A stretch of 64,000 bases of DNA, taken from Takashimella koratensis. Its lineage: Eukaryota > Basidiomycota > Tremellomycetes > Trichosporonales > Tetragoniomycetaceae. The notes beneath the pieces were generated by a model. The model saw nothing but the letters and a program-made list of their open reading frames with translations. It did no database searches and was not told the origin of the DNA. Shown one piece after another: positions 32,888 through 43,296 of this stretch. Position 1 is the stretch's first letter. Every line of letters starts with the position of its first letter. Position numbers and translations under genes: made by a program. Location of the stretch: assembly GCA_003116875.1 (NCBI GenBank), contig BCKT01000020.1, forward strand, positions 62,001 through 126,000, read 5' to 3'.

Positions 32888-34648
32888 TCATCCTTCATTC
32901 CCAACGCATTGTCTGAGCCCGATCGGAACCTGACGCGACCTCCTCGTGCGGGACCTTCTTCTCGTGGCGGTGGCGGCTTCTCCCATGGTCGAGGGGTCCA
33001 CAACTCCTCCTCCTCCTCCTCCTCTTCCTCCTCCTCCTCCTCCTCCTCCTCCTCCTCCTCCTGCTGCTGCTGGATCTCGGTGCACCTCGCTATGTGAGGG
33101 GACAGACCGTGACCCTCCTGATCCGTCGTAGGCGAATACGAAAGCTCTCTGCGCTGTTGCGCCCCATACCTTCCCTCCCTCCCCGGACAGCGCGTACACT
33201 GGCGACCCTTTCCCGCCGGGCGAGAAGACAGAGTAGCTCGTGGACGGGTTCCGCAGGTCGAAGAGGCTCACAGTCCCGTGTTGGGCGTGACCGGCGGCAA
33301 CGTGTGTCTCGCCCACATAGGCGGCGGAGTACATTGCGTTATCGGACCACGGGTCGTGTAGGCTCCTAAGAGCGAGCGAGAGTGAGTCGGTCCCGGTAGT
33401 GCTGAAAGCGGAAGAAGTAGAGGGTACGCGGAGGTCGTGAAGGCGTAGATAGGTATCGTGCCACGCGGACAAGAGGAGAGACGGATTATGTACCGACGGT
33501 TGAGTCGGTAATGTCATCGCGTAAGCTGCCGACTTCCCCGCTTCTCTACCCTGGAGTACCCGGATCGTCTGCATCGTCGTGATATCGAGGACATGTATAC
33601 CTCCACTGAGGCCTAGACACGCCCAACCCCTCTCGCGCGAGAGAAGGCTGGACCACGCGCGCGCTGGAAGCTCGATCGTGGTCGGATCTTGCCATGGACT
33701 AGAGCCGGCAAAAAGTGACGCGAGATTCGTGGTTGGAGAGGTCGAGGTGGCGGTCAGGAGGGTATCGCCGTCTGAAGCAAAGGAGTGGATCGAGGAGCCG
33801 GAAGGGTGAGGGAAGTGCGCTTCGCTGTGAACTCGACCTTGAGGGACGTATCGGCCAGCTCCAGGTCCGTAGACTCCAACCTCAGGACGGGAGTGGTAAA
33901 ACCCTGTATCGGGGTCATTGGGGTCCGGGGTGATGAGCCGGAGTCGCTGAAGAGTTCCATCGTACTGCGCTACAGCGATGGTACCCCGGCTCATCTCGCC
34001 AACACCGACGATATCCGCTCCTGTTCCTCTCCCAGTGAATATCTTATACTCTGTCGCGTACCCTACGCTCTTCCCTCCTCTTCCACCTCTTCCTTCCAGG
34101 AACGGATGCACCACCACGCTCCCTCCTACGCCCAGGACCATCCGGCCACTCGACACGCTCATGACGGGTATGACGGGTGCCCTCCACTCTCCGCCGATCT
34201 GGAGCGCGTGTAACCGATGAGTGCTGAGATTACGCGAGACTCGGTGGTTGTGAGCGACAAGGGCGGGGCGGGGCCATTGGGCAGCCGGAGGGTGGAGGGT
34301 GAGGTGGTTATGTGGGTGTCGGACGAGGTAAAGCGGGATACCCAGATCAAGTACCTGAACAAGTCAGCATCGCAAGTTCAAGTGATATCGAGGATCGTGA
34401 AAGGGATGAAGAGAGAACATGACGATTGGAAGTTAGGGACGTACCCTATGAGACAGGCGGCGGTTCACTTGTTGTAGGCGTATGAGCGAAGTGAGGTCCA
34501 GGTGCTCAAAAACAGCGATGAGTAGATCATCCGGCATCTCCTCCAGCCCACCGCCTGCAGCGAGCCGAGTGGAGTGTATCGACACCCCAGGCTCATTCGG
34601 AGCTTCGACAGGCTGTGCGTCGGGTTCTCCCGAATCCGACAAAGCCAT
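32888..34648 (-). CDS. F-box / WD-repeat protein (FBXW4-like)
   Basis: Exons on the minus strand: 34648-34445 and 34354-32888; 556 residues. Predicted substrate adaptor of an SCF ubiquitin ligase. The F-box is clear at about residues 37-68 (EEMPDDLLIAVFEHLDLTSL, IRLQQVNRRLSHR). The rest contains WD-type blades, e.g. GGIHVLDITTMQTIRVLQG, HDTYLRLHDLR, SDNAMYSAAYVGETHVAAG, HGTVSLFDLRNPS and GGKVWGATAQRAFVFAY. After the last blade the frame runs into a poly-glycine tract encoded by the (TCC)n repeat at 33006-33062 and an arginine-rich tail; this C-terminus is unlike the family and sits close to the gap, so the true end may differ. Confidence 0.7.
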
Positions 34649-35026
34649 GGTCTACGTTCCAAGGTTCTAGAAAGTGACAGATGAAATAAGATGTGTAAGT
34701 AATGTGATGAAGGGAAAGAACTTTCGAGATGTCGGTGGCGAACTAGGGTCACCAAAAAATATCGTGTCGGAAAAAGTGACGTTTATCTAATCACGAGATG
34801 GGTCCGATCGACCACAGTGGCATGGGTCGTGTGACTAGTGACTGACTAGCCCTTCATGATACTCTTGACGGAGACACAGAGACACAGAGGAGAAGCACTG
34901 CAATACAGGGGGACTGCATCAGATCACCCCATTTTCGTGGATCTACAAGATTTCACCAAGCTGTACATTACTCCTTAGACAGACAATACGTCTTCCTTCT
35001 CCCTCTCTCTTCCCCTTCCCGAATCT
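34649..35026. other. Intergenic: F-box gene promoter and MBF-factor 3' flank
   Basis: 378 bases. Both neighbouring genes are on the minus strand. A GAGACACAGAGACACAGAG direct repeat occurs at about 34870-34890. Nothing else recognised. Confidence 0.4.
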
Positions 35027-37727
35027 CTACACTAGGCGATCCATTGTGCTCCGGACCGTTGTGTCTCTGCCTCGAGTGTCTGTGGCAGTATCAGCATCGC
35101 CCTGAATCGAACCAACCTGGCGATCAAGACTCACCTCGAGGACCTGCTCGACTACACTGTCTAGCTCGCCGGGACTCACGTCCCCGCCACAGCTTGCCGA
35201 GATGAGACGGCGATACTGATCGAGTTTTCCTCCTCCGGCCTACACCCAAATCAGCCCTGCACCTCGATTCTTTCGCAATATTCATGGAAAGATGACTCAC
35301 CTCTGCTTGGGCGTTGGCGAGCTTATCGACCAACTCCAATCGACGTCTCTTTTTCTCCCCGATCTCCCATCTCAACCGCTCCTCTTCTCCTTCCTGAGCT
35401 GCCGCCGTGAGATTTGTCAAATCCGCAACATCTTCACCTGCAATCCCATCTTCCCCACTCTTCCACTTGGCTTCCCGTGCGTTCTCACCCGCAAGCCACA
35501 GCTCGAATCCTTTCCGTAATGCCACCGCGACAGCTTTCCGAAGTGTCGCTTGGAGCCGCTGAACTTCTTGCTCCTGCTCCTCGAGCCCCGCCGTCTGCTC
35601 CCCGAGAACATGTAGTGTTCGGCCAGCCTCGGTCACTTCCGCATGGATAGTCGTGAGCATCGCTTTCGCCTGGGTGATATCGCGCTCCTTGCCGCACAAC
35701 TCGGCGTCGTACGACCGTGCAAGCGACTGCAAGTGTGATGAGATATCCGTCAAGTACTGCCCGCCTGCCAGCCGCGCAGCCTCGGACGTGTACAGCTGCG
35801 GGTGGTAGTTCTGGAACACGGATGCGCCGAGTGACGACGAGCTACGGGAGAGCAGCCCCGCTGCACCATTGGCAGGTCGGGAGACGAGGTCGGGCGACGA
35901 CCGGAACCGCTCGTCCTCGAGGATATAGTCCTCGGCCGACTTGAAATCTCGATTCCGGATTTTTGGGTCGGCGCCGTGATCCAAAAGAGCTTTGACGATG
36001 CGTTTAGACCGAGCTCGAGCGGCAAGTGTGAGCGCCGTCTCCCCGTCCTCGTCCTGAAAGTTGATCACGTCCGCCAGCTCTTGTGGATAATCGGCCAAGC
36101 GGGATAGAATCACCTCCATATAATACCTTGCCGCGTGCGTCTTGCCCTTGATCAGTGCGAGGTTGGCAATATGGTGGAACACAGTCCGGTTCTGTTTATC
36201 GATATTGAGCGTTGATCGATGAAGTAGTTCAAACACCTCTGGGAACTTTCTCAGATCGTAGTTGTTGGTAAACATGACACTTCGCATGAGCGCTGTTTGT
36301 TCGAGGTTGTTTTTATCAAAGATCCGGGCTCCAGCGGAGAGCAAGAGCTTGATCACGCGTGTCCGGCCCATCGCCGCCGCCCAGTGCAACGGGGTGTGAT
36401 GGTCATCGTCGATCGGAGCGTTCGGGTCCCAGTTGAACGGTGGAGACGTGAGTACCGATGGGATCTGCGTCGACTCGGAAACAAAGTAATTCAAGACGAT
36501 ATCGTTGTACTCGTCCTGCGACAAAGGTTGTTCGAGACCAGCGTACGCGGCGCCACCTGGACTGCCTCGAGGCGTGTGAACCGCACTGCTCCCTCGGGCA
36601 TGTTGAAGCGCTTCGTACTCGTCCTCATCCATCATCGTTGCTGGCCGCTTCCTCGCTCCTGATCCTGATCCAGACGCCATCACAGCCGGAGCCAACCCGT
36701 TGCCCAGCGCCATCGGGTCCACATCCATCATGTCGGAGCCCGTATAAGGGTCTGACGACGGAATGATACCGACAACGCCACCGACCAAGGCGTCACGAAC
36801 GGGACTCGGGGTGGCAGACTCGGACATCTCATCCCCTGGCGTACCGTACTCTGATTCATCTGGTGAGAGGCGACGAGAGTCGGGAGTTGAGCCCACTGGT
36901 GCGCCCGCGGCGCTGACTTCTGCGACCCGAGCGCGGTTCGCAGCCGCCACGAGCGCCTGTGCCTGGAGCGCCGCAGCAGACGATGGGCCCGTCTTCACTG
37001 GTGTACCCGAGCCCTTGGCCTCCTTATCCTTGCGCTTCGTAGGCGGCGCCACGACGTGTTTTGGTGCCGGTGGCGGTGACTGCGAAGTCGCGACATAGTC
37101 GATGATGGGTCGCAAAAGGTCCTCCACGTTGTACTGCTTCGCCAGTGCCAGTCCTCGCTCGATCGGAACCCAGGTGCCTATGCGATGTCAACGACAGGCC
37201 AATACACCGCAGTGGTAAGAGAAAGTGGAAAAGAGAAATCCTCAAACCCAACCTACCTTGAAACTTTCCATACCCTCCTTGGATCTTTTCATGCTCGCCC
37301 TTTTGAACTTCTCGCTCGAGGACACGGGTTCGCTGCGGTTTGTCGAACCCTGCGACTTTGAGGATCTGCGTGGCGTTGAGGTAGGCGTCTGACCGCCGTC
37401 TCATGACCGCGACGTTTTTGCAGATGAACTCGTAGACGGGGCTAGGGGGTTGTTAGCGGTTTTGATGGGTTTGGTCCAATGCCAGGGAAAGAAGGTAAGA
37501 CTTACACGCCACTGCATGTCGTAGGATGGAGGGAAGAGGGATGGTTAGTAAGAGTCGACCCAAGACTTGGTCGCCAAAGACAGATTCGACGTACCTGTAC
37601 GTTGCCTGGAATCGTTGGTCAGCGACATGACGAGATGATTATGAAACGGCTGTCTCTCAGCCCGTACATTACTTACCTTGTAGATGGTATTTGGACCCAT
37701 ATCTGCGGCGGCGGGCTTCTTGACCAT
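35027..37727 (-). CDS. MBP1: MBF-type transcription factor (APSES/KilA-N DNA-binding domain and ankyrin repeats)
   Basis: Seven exons on the minus strand: 37727-37677, 37605-37595, 37511-37506, 37441-37257, 37177-35301, 35239-35135, 35101-35027; 769 residues. MBF factors activate G1/S genes by binding ACGCGT. The APSES domain (residues about 13-105) reads [53 protein letters not shown] and [10 protein letters not shown]. Keeping ATYSGVPV intact needs an 11-nt exon and a 6-nt exon (TGGCGT). Ankyrin repeats follow from [11 protein letters not shown] to [15 protein letters not shown] and [15 protein letters not shown], then a coiled coil and the Swi6-binding-type end [15 protein letters not shown]. 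The last intron is 33 nt. An MCB box lies upstream, suggesting autoregulation. A Swi4/other APSES role cannot be excluded. Confidence 0.93.
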
Positions 37728-37821
37728 GATGTGGGATGAGGAGAGGGTCGGGAGATGTGGTGAAAGGGGTGACAAGGATAGAGAGATGTCTGGAGAGCGG
37801 CCGTTGAAGACATTCGCGTCG

Positions 37822-37827
37822 ACGCGT
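37822..37827. promoter_or_regulatory. MCB box (ACGCGT) upstream of the MBF-factor gene
   Basis: Exact ACGCGT, 95 bases upstream of the predicted start at 37727, embedded in CGCGTCGACGCGTG so that a second CGCGT core lies next to it at 37816-37820. Inferred autoregulatory site. Confidence 0.5.
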
Positions 37828-38015
37828 GCCACCCTCAATGTAAAGGACGCCAAAGGACCCGGAGGGTGGCCCCACAGTCCATAACGCCGCTACGGTGGCG
37901 ACAACCCCTCCATAACGCCGGGTGTGGCAAACTACCCCGAGAGATTAGATTTTGTTGATGCAATCTTGCATGGACCTCTTCTCTTGACTTTGCTTCATCT
38001 CCATCAATCACTATC

Positions 38016-39103
38016 ATGAAGGTAAGCCTCGCATAGATCGGGACGGAGGAGAAGTGCGATAGATAAGAGCGGCCTGAGAACGAAGCAGAGGGCTCATTAA
38101 GTCCCGCGTTGGGCTACTTATGGCCCAAAAGGCCGTGACGGGGGCCAGGCGAGAGGAACAGGGCTAGGAGGGACGTGTGGTTGATGTAACGCTCGAAAGC
38201 TATACAGCCAACATAGCTTTCGCTAACACACACTAGATCTCAAGTAACCCTCCGCAACACCTCTCAAACTTCGAGGTCCTGCAACACTTTATCGACCTGA
38301 AGCGGGACAACGACCAGCTCCGAGCTGGCATCACTTCCCAGACCGAGCGCAAGATCGCCTCTGCCAGGGCTAACATCCGGCTTCAGTCTGATCGCGGGGC
38401 CGAATGGCCCGAATTGCCCGAGTTGTCCGAGGAGAAGAAGGTGAAGGAGGAGGCAGCAGATCGGAGGGGGATCAGTGAGGAGCTGGTGTGGATCCAGAAC
38501 GAGGTGAGTGGGAGATGAGAGAAAAGTCTAAGGGTAGGGATGAACGCTTGCTGACGATCGTGACCTTCAGACACTGAGGTACCTATGCTCCCCGCATCAG
38601 TCGACGAGCAGGCAGACGGTGGAAGGAGTCGCCGAACTGGCAGACAAGCTGCAGGACTACGGTTTGACCAAGGGCGAGATTCTCCAAGTTTGCAACCTCA
38701 CTCCAACGACACATGTCGAGCTTTACGTTGTGAGTGAGGTGTTTCCTACCCCTGCTTGTCATGAAAGGTCGTCAGTCCGCGTCTTTGAAACCCCAGCTCA
38801 TATTTCCAGATCATCGAGATGGTCGAGCAGCGGTTTCAGCCTGAACCCGAAGAAGCAATCGTCGATATTGCCGAGAACATTGTCGCCCCCACACTTCTCG
38901 CATCTGTCCCTCGCCACCTGGCCCCGTTCGTCACTCAGCCTCTTTCTGAAGAAGAACAAGCGGCCGCGATCATGCAGGCGGACGCGATGGCGCTGGACGA
39001 GGAGATGGAGGGGTTTTTGAACCAGGAATACGTGCACGAGGCCGAATGGGGAGCGGGTCGGGAAGGTGCAGTCGACGACGAGCCTGGAGGCGAGGACGAT
39101 TAG
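38016..39103 (+). CDS. RPC17: RNA polymerase III subunit Rpc17 (C17/CGRP-RCP family)
   Basis: Exons 38016-38021, 38237-38503, 38571-38729, 38810-39103; 241 residues. Rpc17 pairs with Rpc25 in the stalk of RNA polymerase III and binds TFIIIB. The first exon is only ATG-AAG, joined across a 215-nt intron to ISSNPPQHLSNFEVLQHFID, the standard family opening (LSNFEVL). The HRDC-like region follows: LRYLCSPHQSTSRQ, LADKLQDYGLTKGEILQVCN, PTTHVELYVIIEMVEQRF. An acidic tail (DDEPGGEDD) is typical. An in-frame start inside exon 2 is not available before FEVL, which supports the tiny first exon. Confidence 0.92.
38109..38222 (+). ncRNA. Structured element in the first RPC17 intron (possible H/ACA-type RNA)
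   Basis: Inside intron 38022-38236 there is a short hairpin at 38109-38128 (TTGGGC/GCCCAA) and a perfect 10-bp hairpin at 38194-38222 (CGAAAGCTAT / ATAGCTTTCG, 9-base loop). An AGAGGA (ANANNA) lies between them at about 38152-38157, and the second hairpin is followed by CTAACACACAC. Two hairpins, a hinge box and a downstream ACA recall H/ACA snoRNAs, which fungi often place in introns. CTAAC may instead simply be the branch site, and no guide target was identified. Confidence 0.2.
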
Positions 39104-39233
39104 GCCTCGAGTCGAGGGCGATCAGGGCTACGAACTTTCACGCACGTTGTATATACAGAATAATCACGACATTACGACCTCATCCATTGCATAAACAATA
39201 CATCTTGGGTCGCCTACGTGACGAATCTTTTCA

Positions 39234-42060
39234 CTACGGAACATACTCGTCTGGGATCTTGGTAGCCTGGGGTCCTGGTGCCGGCTGAGGCGGCCACTCT
39301 CCCTCGGGTTTCCAGTCGACCACAAACGTCTTCTTCCCACACGGTACCACCTCGTCGACGCCATTGAGCACGACCCTCGCCGAACCGTTCGGTGGGACGT
39401 CGACATCAACCGTCATCTTGCGCTTCTCCTCGCCGCCGACACTGTTCCCGTTCGTCGTGGACGGCGCGTCGAGGCGCCACGATACGGCGTAAGGACCGAT
39501 GGGCGAGTCGAAGCGACCCGAGGCGGAGGTGATGGTCCCGCCTGGTCGAGGTCGGATGAGAGCTGATTTCCAGCCAGGCGTGAGCGGGGCAAGTCCAGCG
39601 ACGGTCTCGTGCATGAACGCAGCACAGGCTCCGAGGGCGTAGTGGTTGAACGATGTCATTTGCCTAGAAGTCAGAGATGTGATCAGTCGACCAGTCCTCG
39701 CGTGAACGGCGAATAACATACCCAGGGTTGATCGTGCCATCAGGCAACATGCTGTCCCAGCGCTCCCACTGACTCGAGTCAGTGATAACCTCGTCAAACA
39801 CTACATCCCAACTCACAATGGTGGTCGCGCCCATGGTGACGGAGTAGAGCCAGCTTGGGTTATCCCTCTCCTGCAACATCCTGTACGCGGTCTGCAACAG
39901 GCCCTCTGCCGCGAGGACCGGGAGGATGATCGGTGTCCCCGCGAACCCTGTCGAGATCTTGAAATAGTCCCAACGGATCAACCACTCCAGGCGGTCCCGG
40001 GCGTGCGCGACCTTGTCATCGGGTACGAGACCAAACTTGAGCGCCAATGCGAACGCCGTCTGGGTATCGGACGTGAGTCGACCCGAGGGGGTCACATATT
40101 CGTTTTGGAAGAGGGCTTTGTATTTCTCGTAGTCGGCCTTGTACCTTTTCGCGTCGGCGGATTTACCGAGGATCTCGGCGATGGTCGCGACGAGGCCCGT
40201 GGTGTAGACCATGTAAGCGTTAGCGCAGAGGTGGGTGTCTGTTCGGCCGTGAGCTGGGTATTGCGGCGGGGCGCGAGGGTCCAGCCAGTCCCCGTACTGC
40301 GGAGCATCATGCTTCCACATCCCGTTACTCTCGCGCGGCAACCCCTTGTCCAACCACAGACACATGCTCTCGTACTGCTGCTCTAGCACCCCGGCGTCCC
40401 CGAACGCATTGTACAGATCCCAAGGCGTGATGGCCACACAGTCTGCCCATACCGCATGCGGTCTCGGTTTCTTCCCCGCCCACGAGTTGGGTGGGACGAA
40501 GGGCACGACTGTCGGTGGGATCCCATCGAAAGTCTTCTGCTCAGCCGCAACGTCGCGTAGCCAGCCGCTGAGGAAACCAGCGGTGTCGAAGAGGTAGTTG
40601 GCAGTGGGCGCGAAGACCTGGATATCGCCCGTCCACCCGAGACGCTCGTCACGCTGCGGACAGTCGGTAGGAACAGAGACAAAGTTGGACATCATACCCC
40701 AAACGACGTTCTCATGCAGGCGGTTGAGAAGCGCGTGGGAGCTGTGGAACGTGCCGGTTCGTCGCATGTCCGAGGTGATGACGACGGCTGTAAAGTCGGA
40801 TAGATCGACCGAGCTGAGTCCAGAGATCTCTGCGTATCTATCGGTTTTAGTCAGGATAATACGTGTTCGACAAAGAACTGTGACTCACCTGAAACCGTGA
40901 AAGGTAAACTTTGGTTCCCATCCTGCCGTCTTTCCACCTAGCTCGACGGTATCCGTTGCCTCTGCGGTACGTAGTGGCCTCGTCCCCAACTCTCCATGCT
41001 CCAACACCTCTGCAAACTTAATCACCATCTTCCCCCCTTTCTTCCCTTCCAAGTCCCGCTCGACTCGAATCCAACCGACCAAGTTCTGGCCGAAATCAAT
41101 CACCGTCTTACCTGACGGGGTCGTGATCTTCTCCACGGGCTTGACTTCTTTAACCCTCCGGACAGGCGGGGCGTCGGTCGCGACCAGCTGCGCTTTGGGG
41201 AAATCAACGACCTCTGTGGGGCCCGTGGGGGCGGAGGTATCGGATTCTGTGAGGGTCGAGTCGAAGGACTCGCCGTTGTAGATCTCGGACGAGAGGATCG
41301 CGGTGCGGCCAACGGACCAAGTCGAGTCGGTGTGTACCGCCGTCTTTCCGCCCACTTCGAGCTGGCCGAGGAATCCCAGCCGCGAGCCCCATACATTCCG
41401 TGTTCCTGGTCGGCCAAGACGAGTAGCGTACCAACCTTCACCGATAGTCGCCTCAATGGTATTGTCCCCTTGCTGGAGGAGCGGGGTGACGTCGAATACC
41501 TGGTAGTTGAGATGGTGGGCGTAACTGGTCCATCCCGGCGAGAGAACGTGATCACCTACAACCTTGCCGTTGATACGGGCCTCGTATAGCCCGTGTGCAG
41601 TCGCATACAGCCTCGCAGCCGTTGGGACGCTTGAGAGGGTGAAGGTCTTGAAGAGGCGGAAGGGGGCTTTGGGTGCGTCGAGTGGCTGTTCGGGAGCTGA
41701 GATCATCTCCGCCGTCCAGTCGGACCGATCAAGCAAACCCGCCTCGACCTCCATCGTAGCGGTGTTGGTGAAGTCCCCGTCTCGGCCTTTGGCACGGACG
41801 CTGACGGTCGCCCGAGACCGAGATGTGAGAGGGGAGGACGGCCAAGTGACGAGGGTTTGGTCTTCCGAGTCGACGGTGAAGACCTCGGGTTTGGAGCCGG
41901 GTCGAGTGATAGTGAGCTCGTACCCCGCCTGCACCCAGCCCGCGGCCTTGGTGGGGTCAGACGCATCGGCATATCGCCATGAGATGCGAGGACGGGAGTG
42001 ACCGAGACCAAAGCCGGACTCGTGGTGCTCGGCCGTGATGGCGGCGATTTGAACGGACAT
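39234..42060 (-). CDS. Alpha-L-rhamnosidase, glycoside hydrolase family 78
   Basis: Exons on the minus strand: 42060-40889, 40837-39722, 39663-39234; 905 residues, full length for the family. It removes terminal alpha-L-rhamnose from plant glycosides or pectin side chains by inversion. Domain order: N-terminal beta domains (ESGFGLGHSRPRISWRY; LYEARINGKVVGDHVLSPGW; GEGWYATRLG, typical of bacterial-type GH78), then the (alpha/alpha)6 barrel with VSVPTDCPQRDERLGWTGD, which carries the D...E...D acidic set, WTGDIQVFAPTANYLFD, and later MTSFNHYALGACAAF, and a C-terminal beta domain. No signal peptide is visible, so the enzyme is probably intracellular and would need imported substrate. The divergent neighbour is an MFS sugar transporter. 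Confidence 0.93.
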
Positions 42061-43296
42061 GGTAATTGTCGACGAGGTGTCGTGTCGGTTCGGGGGTGAA
42101 GACGGTCGTTGGTCGGTTGGAACGCGCAGGGGTCAACGACTGCTGCGGTGGAGAGCAATGGTGTGGGCGCTGTGGTCCTCGCTCAGCTCGCTGCCCTTTT
42201 ACTTGTCCAAGCTGTCGGAGGTCGCCATGGTCTGGAGGTGGAGGGGTGGAGGTGATCAGTCACCGGACCCGGTTACATCCCTCCGAATCCGACCGAGACG
42301 GCGAGCGCCGATACCCGGACCCCCATCCCGCGGCATAAAGATGTTGCCTTAGTCCATGTTGCTTCTTCCTCTCGACTTACTCTGCCCACAGCAACCAGTC
42401 TCACCCCCTGCCTCTCTGTGCTTTCTCGTCTTCTATCCCCTAAGACAGAATGTCTCTTCTGCTGCCCGAGTTCCAGCCACGCGATCGGGCTTCGGCGCGC
42501 AACGGGATATTGCTCGGTCCAAAGATGCATACGAGGAATGACCCAATTCCCCGTCCCTCCGAGGCGCAAACACCAAGAGCGGTCGGTGGTCGGTCCGAGC
42601 ACCGAGACTCACTCTTTCCTCTTTCCGCCGCCAAGCCTGCCCCGGGGGGCTCAGGTAGAAGATAGGGGCAAAAGCGCGGGGAAGGGGATTAATTAGGCTG
42701 ATCCAACCATCTAAGCCGTGAGCTCGTCTGATTGTGGCAACTCTCATCAGCAGATGACGACCTTCTCCCAAACTCATTATACCGAAAGCCGAAAGACGAC
42801 TTTAATTGACACTCTCTTGAAACGTACGTCATCTCGCTTTAGCCACTCAACTTCGGGATCGCTCGGCTCGTGCCGACCGCGTAGTATCGTCTTACCTTAC
42901 GAAACTAACGATGAAAGCGAAGGAGGTGAGAGCAAAGAAGGGGAAGAGGAGAGAAAGACAACGCTCCTCCAAACTCGGTCGCAATATACGTTGGACCGAA
43001 GATATTGCGGCGATCCTGAACCGCCTCCTATTGGCACAGGACGAGGCGGAAGCTCGCCGAGGTGACGGGAAGTGCAGATGTGGGACCCAATTATCTCGGA
43101 ACGACTCGCGATGCCAAGACTTTTGGAGGAAGCCGAATCGATCAGTCTAACCTGCCTAGCTGCGGGTGCTAAAAAGGCGGTTGGGGTGCCCCGTGGTCCC
43201 CACCCCCTCACCCTTCTTCCCCGCATTCACCACCCCGTCAACTCGAACAACGGGTTTCCAGTGCACCCGCCCTAGACATACGCATAACCCGTTGAT
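42061..43296. promoter_or_regulatory. Shared intergenic region of the rhamnosidase and sugar-transporter genes
   Basis: 1236 bases, the longest gene-free stretch between these divergent genes. Open frames within it (for example 42450-42665) lack splice sites or family signals. CGG-N10-CCG, a possible zinc-cluster factor site, occurs at 42270-42285. A length of over 1 kb is compatible with complex carbon-source control, which is an inference. Confidence 0.4.
42270..42285. promoter_or_regulatory. CGG-N10-CCG inverted triplets (possible Zn2Cys6 factor site)
   Basis: CGG at 42270-42272 and CCG at 42283-42285, separated by 10 bases, 210 bases upstream of the GH78 start. Binuclear zinc-cluster factors often bind such inverted triplets. 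Chance occurrence is plausible in GC-rich DNA. Confidence 0.25.

Noticed and set aside
42450..42665. Possible small gene in the GH78-transporter intergenic region
   Set aside because: The frame has no family signal, no splice consensus and a composition like its surroundings; it is more likely untranslated promoter DNA.
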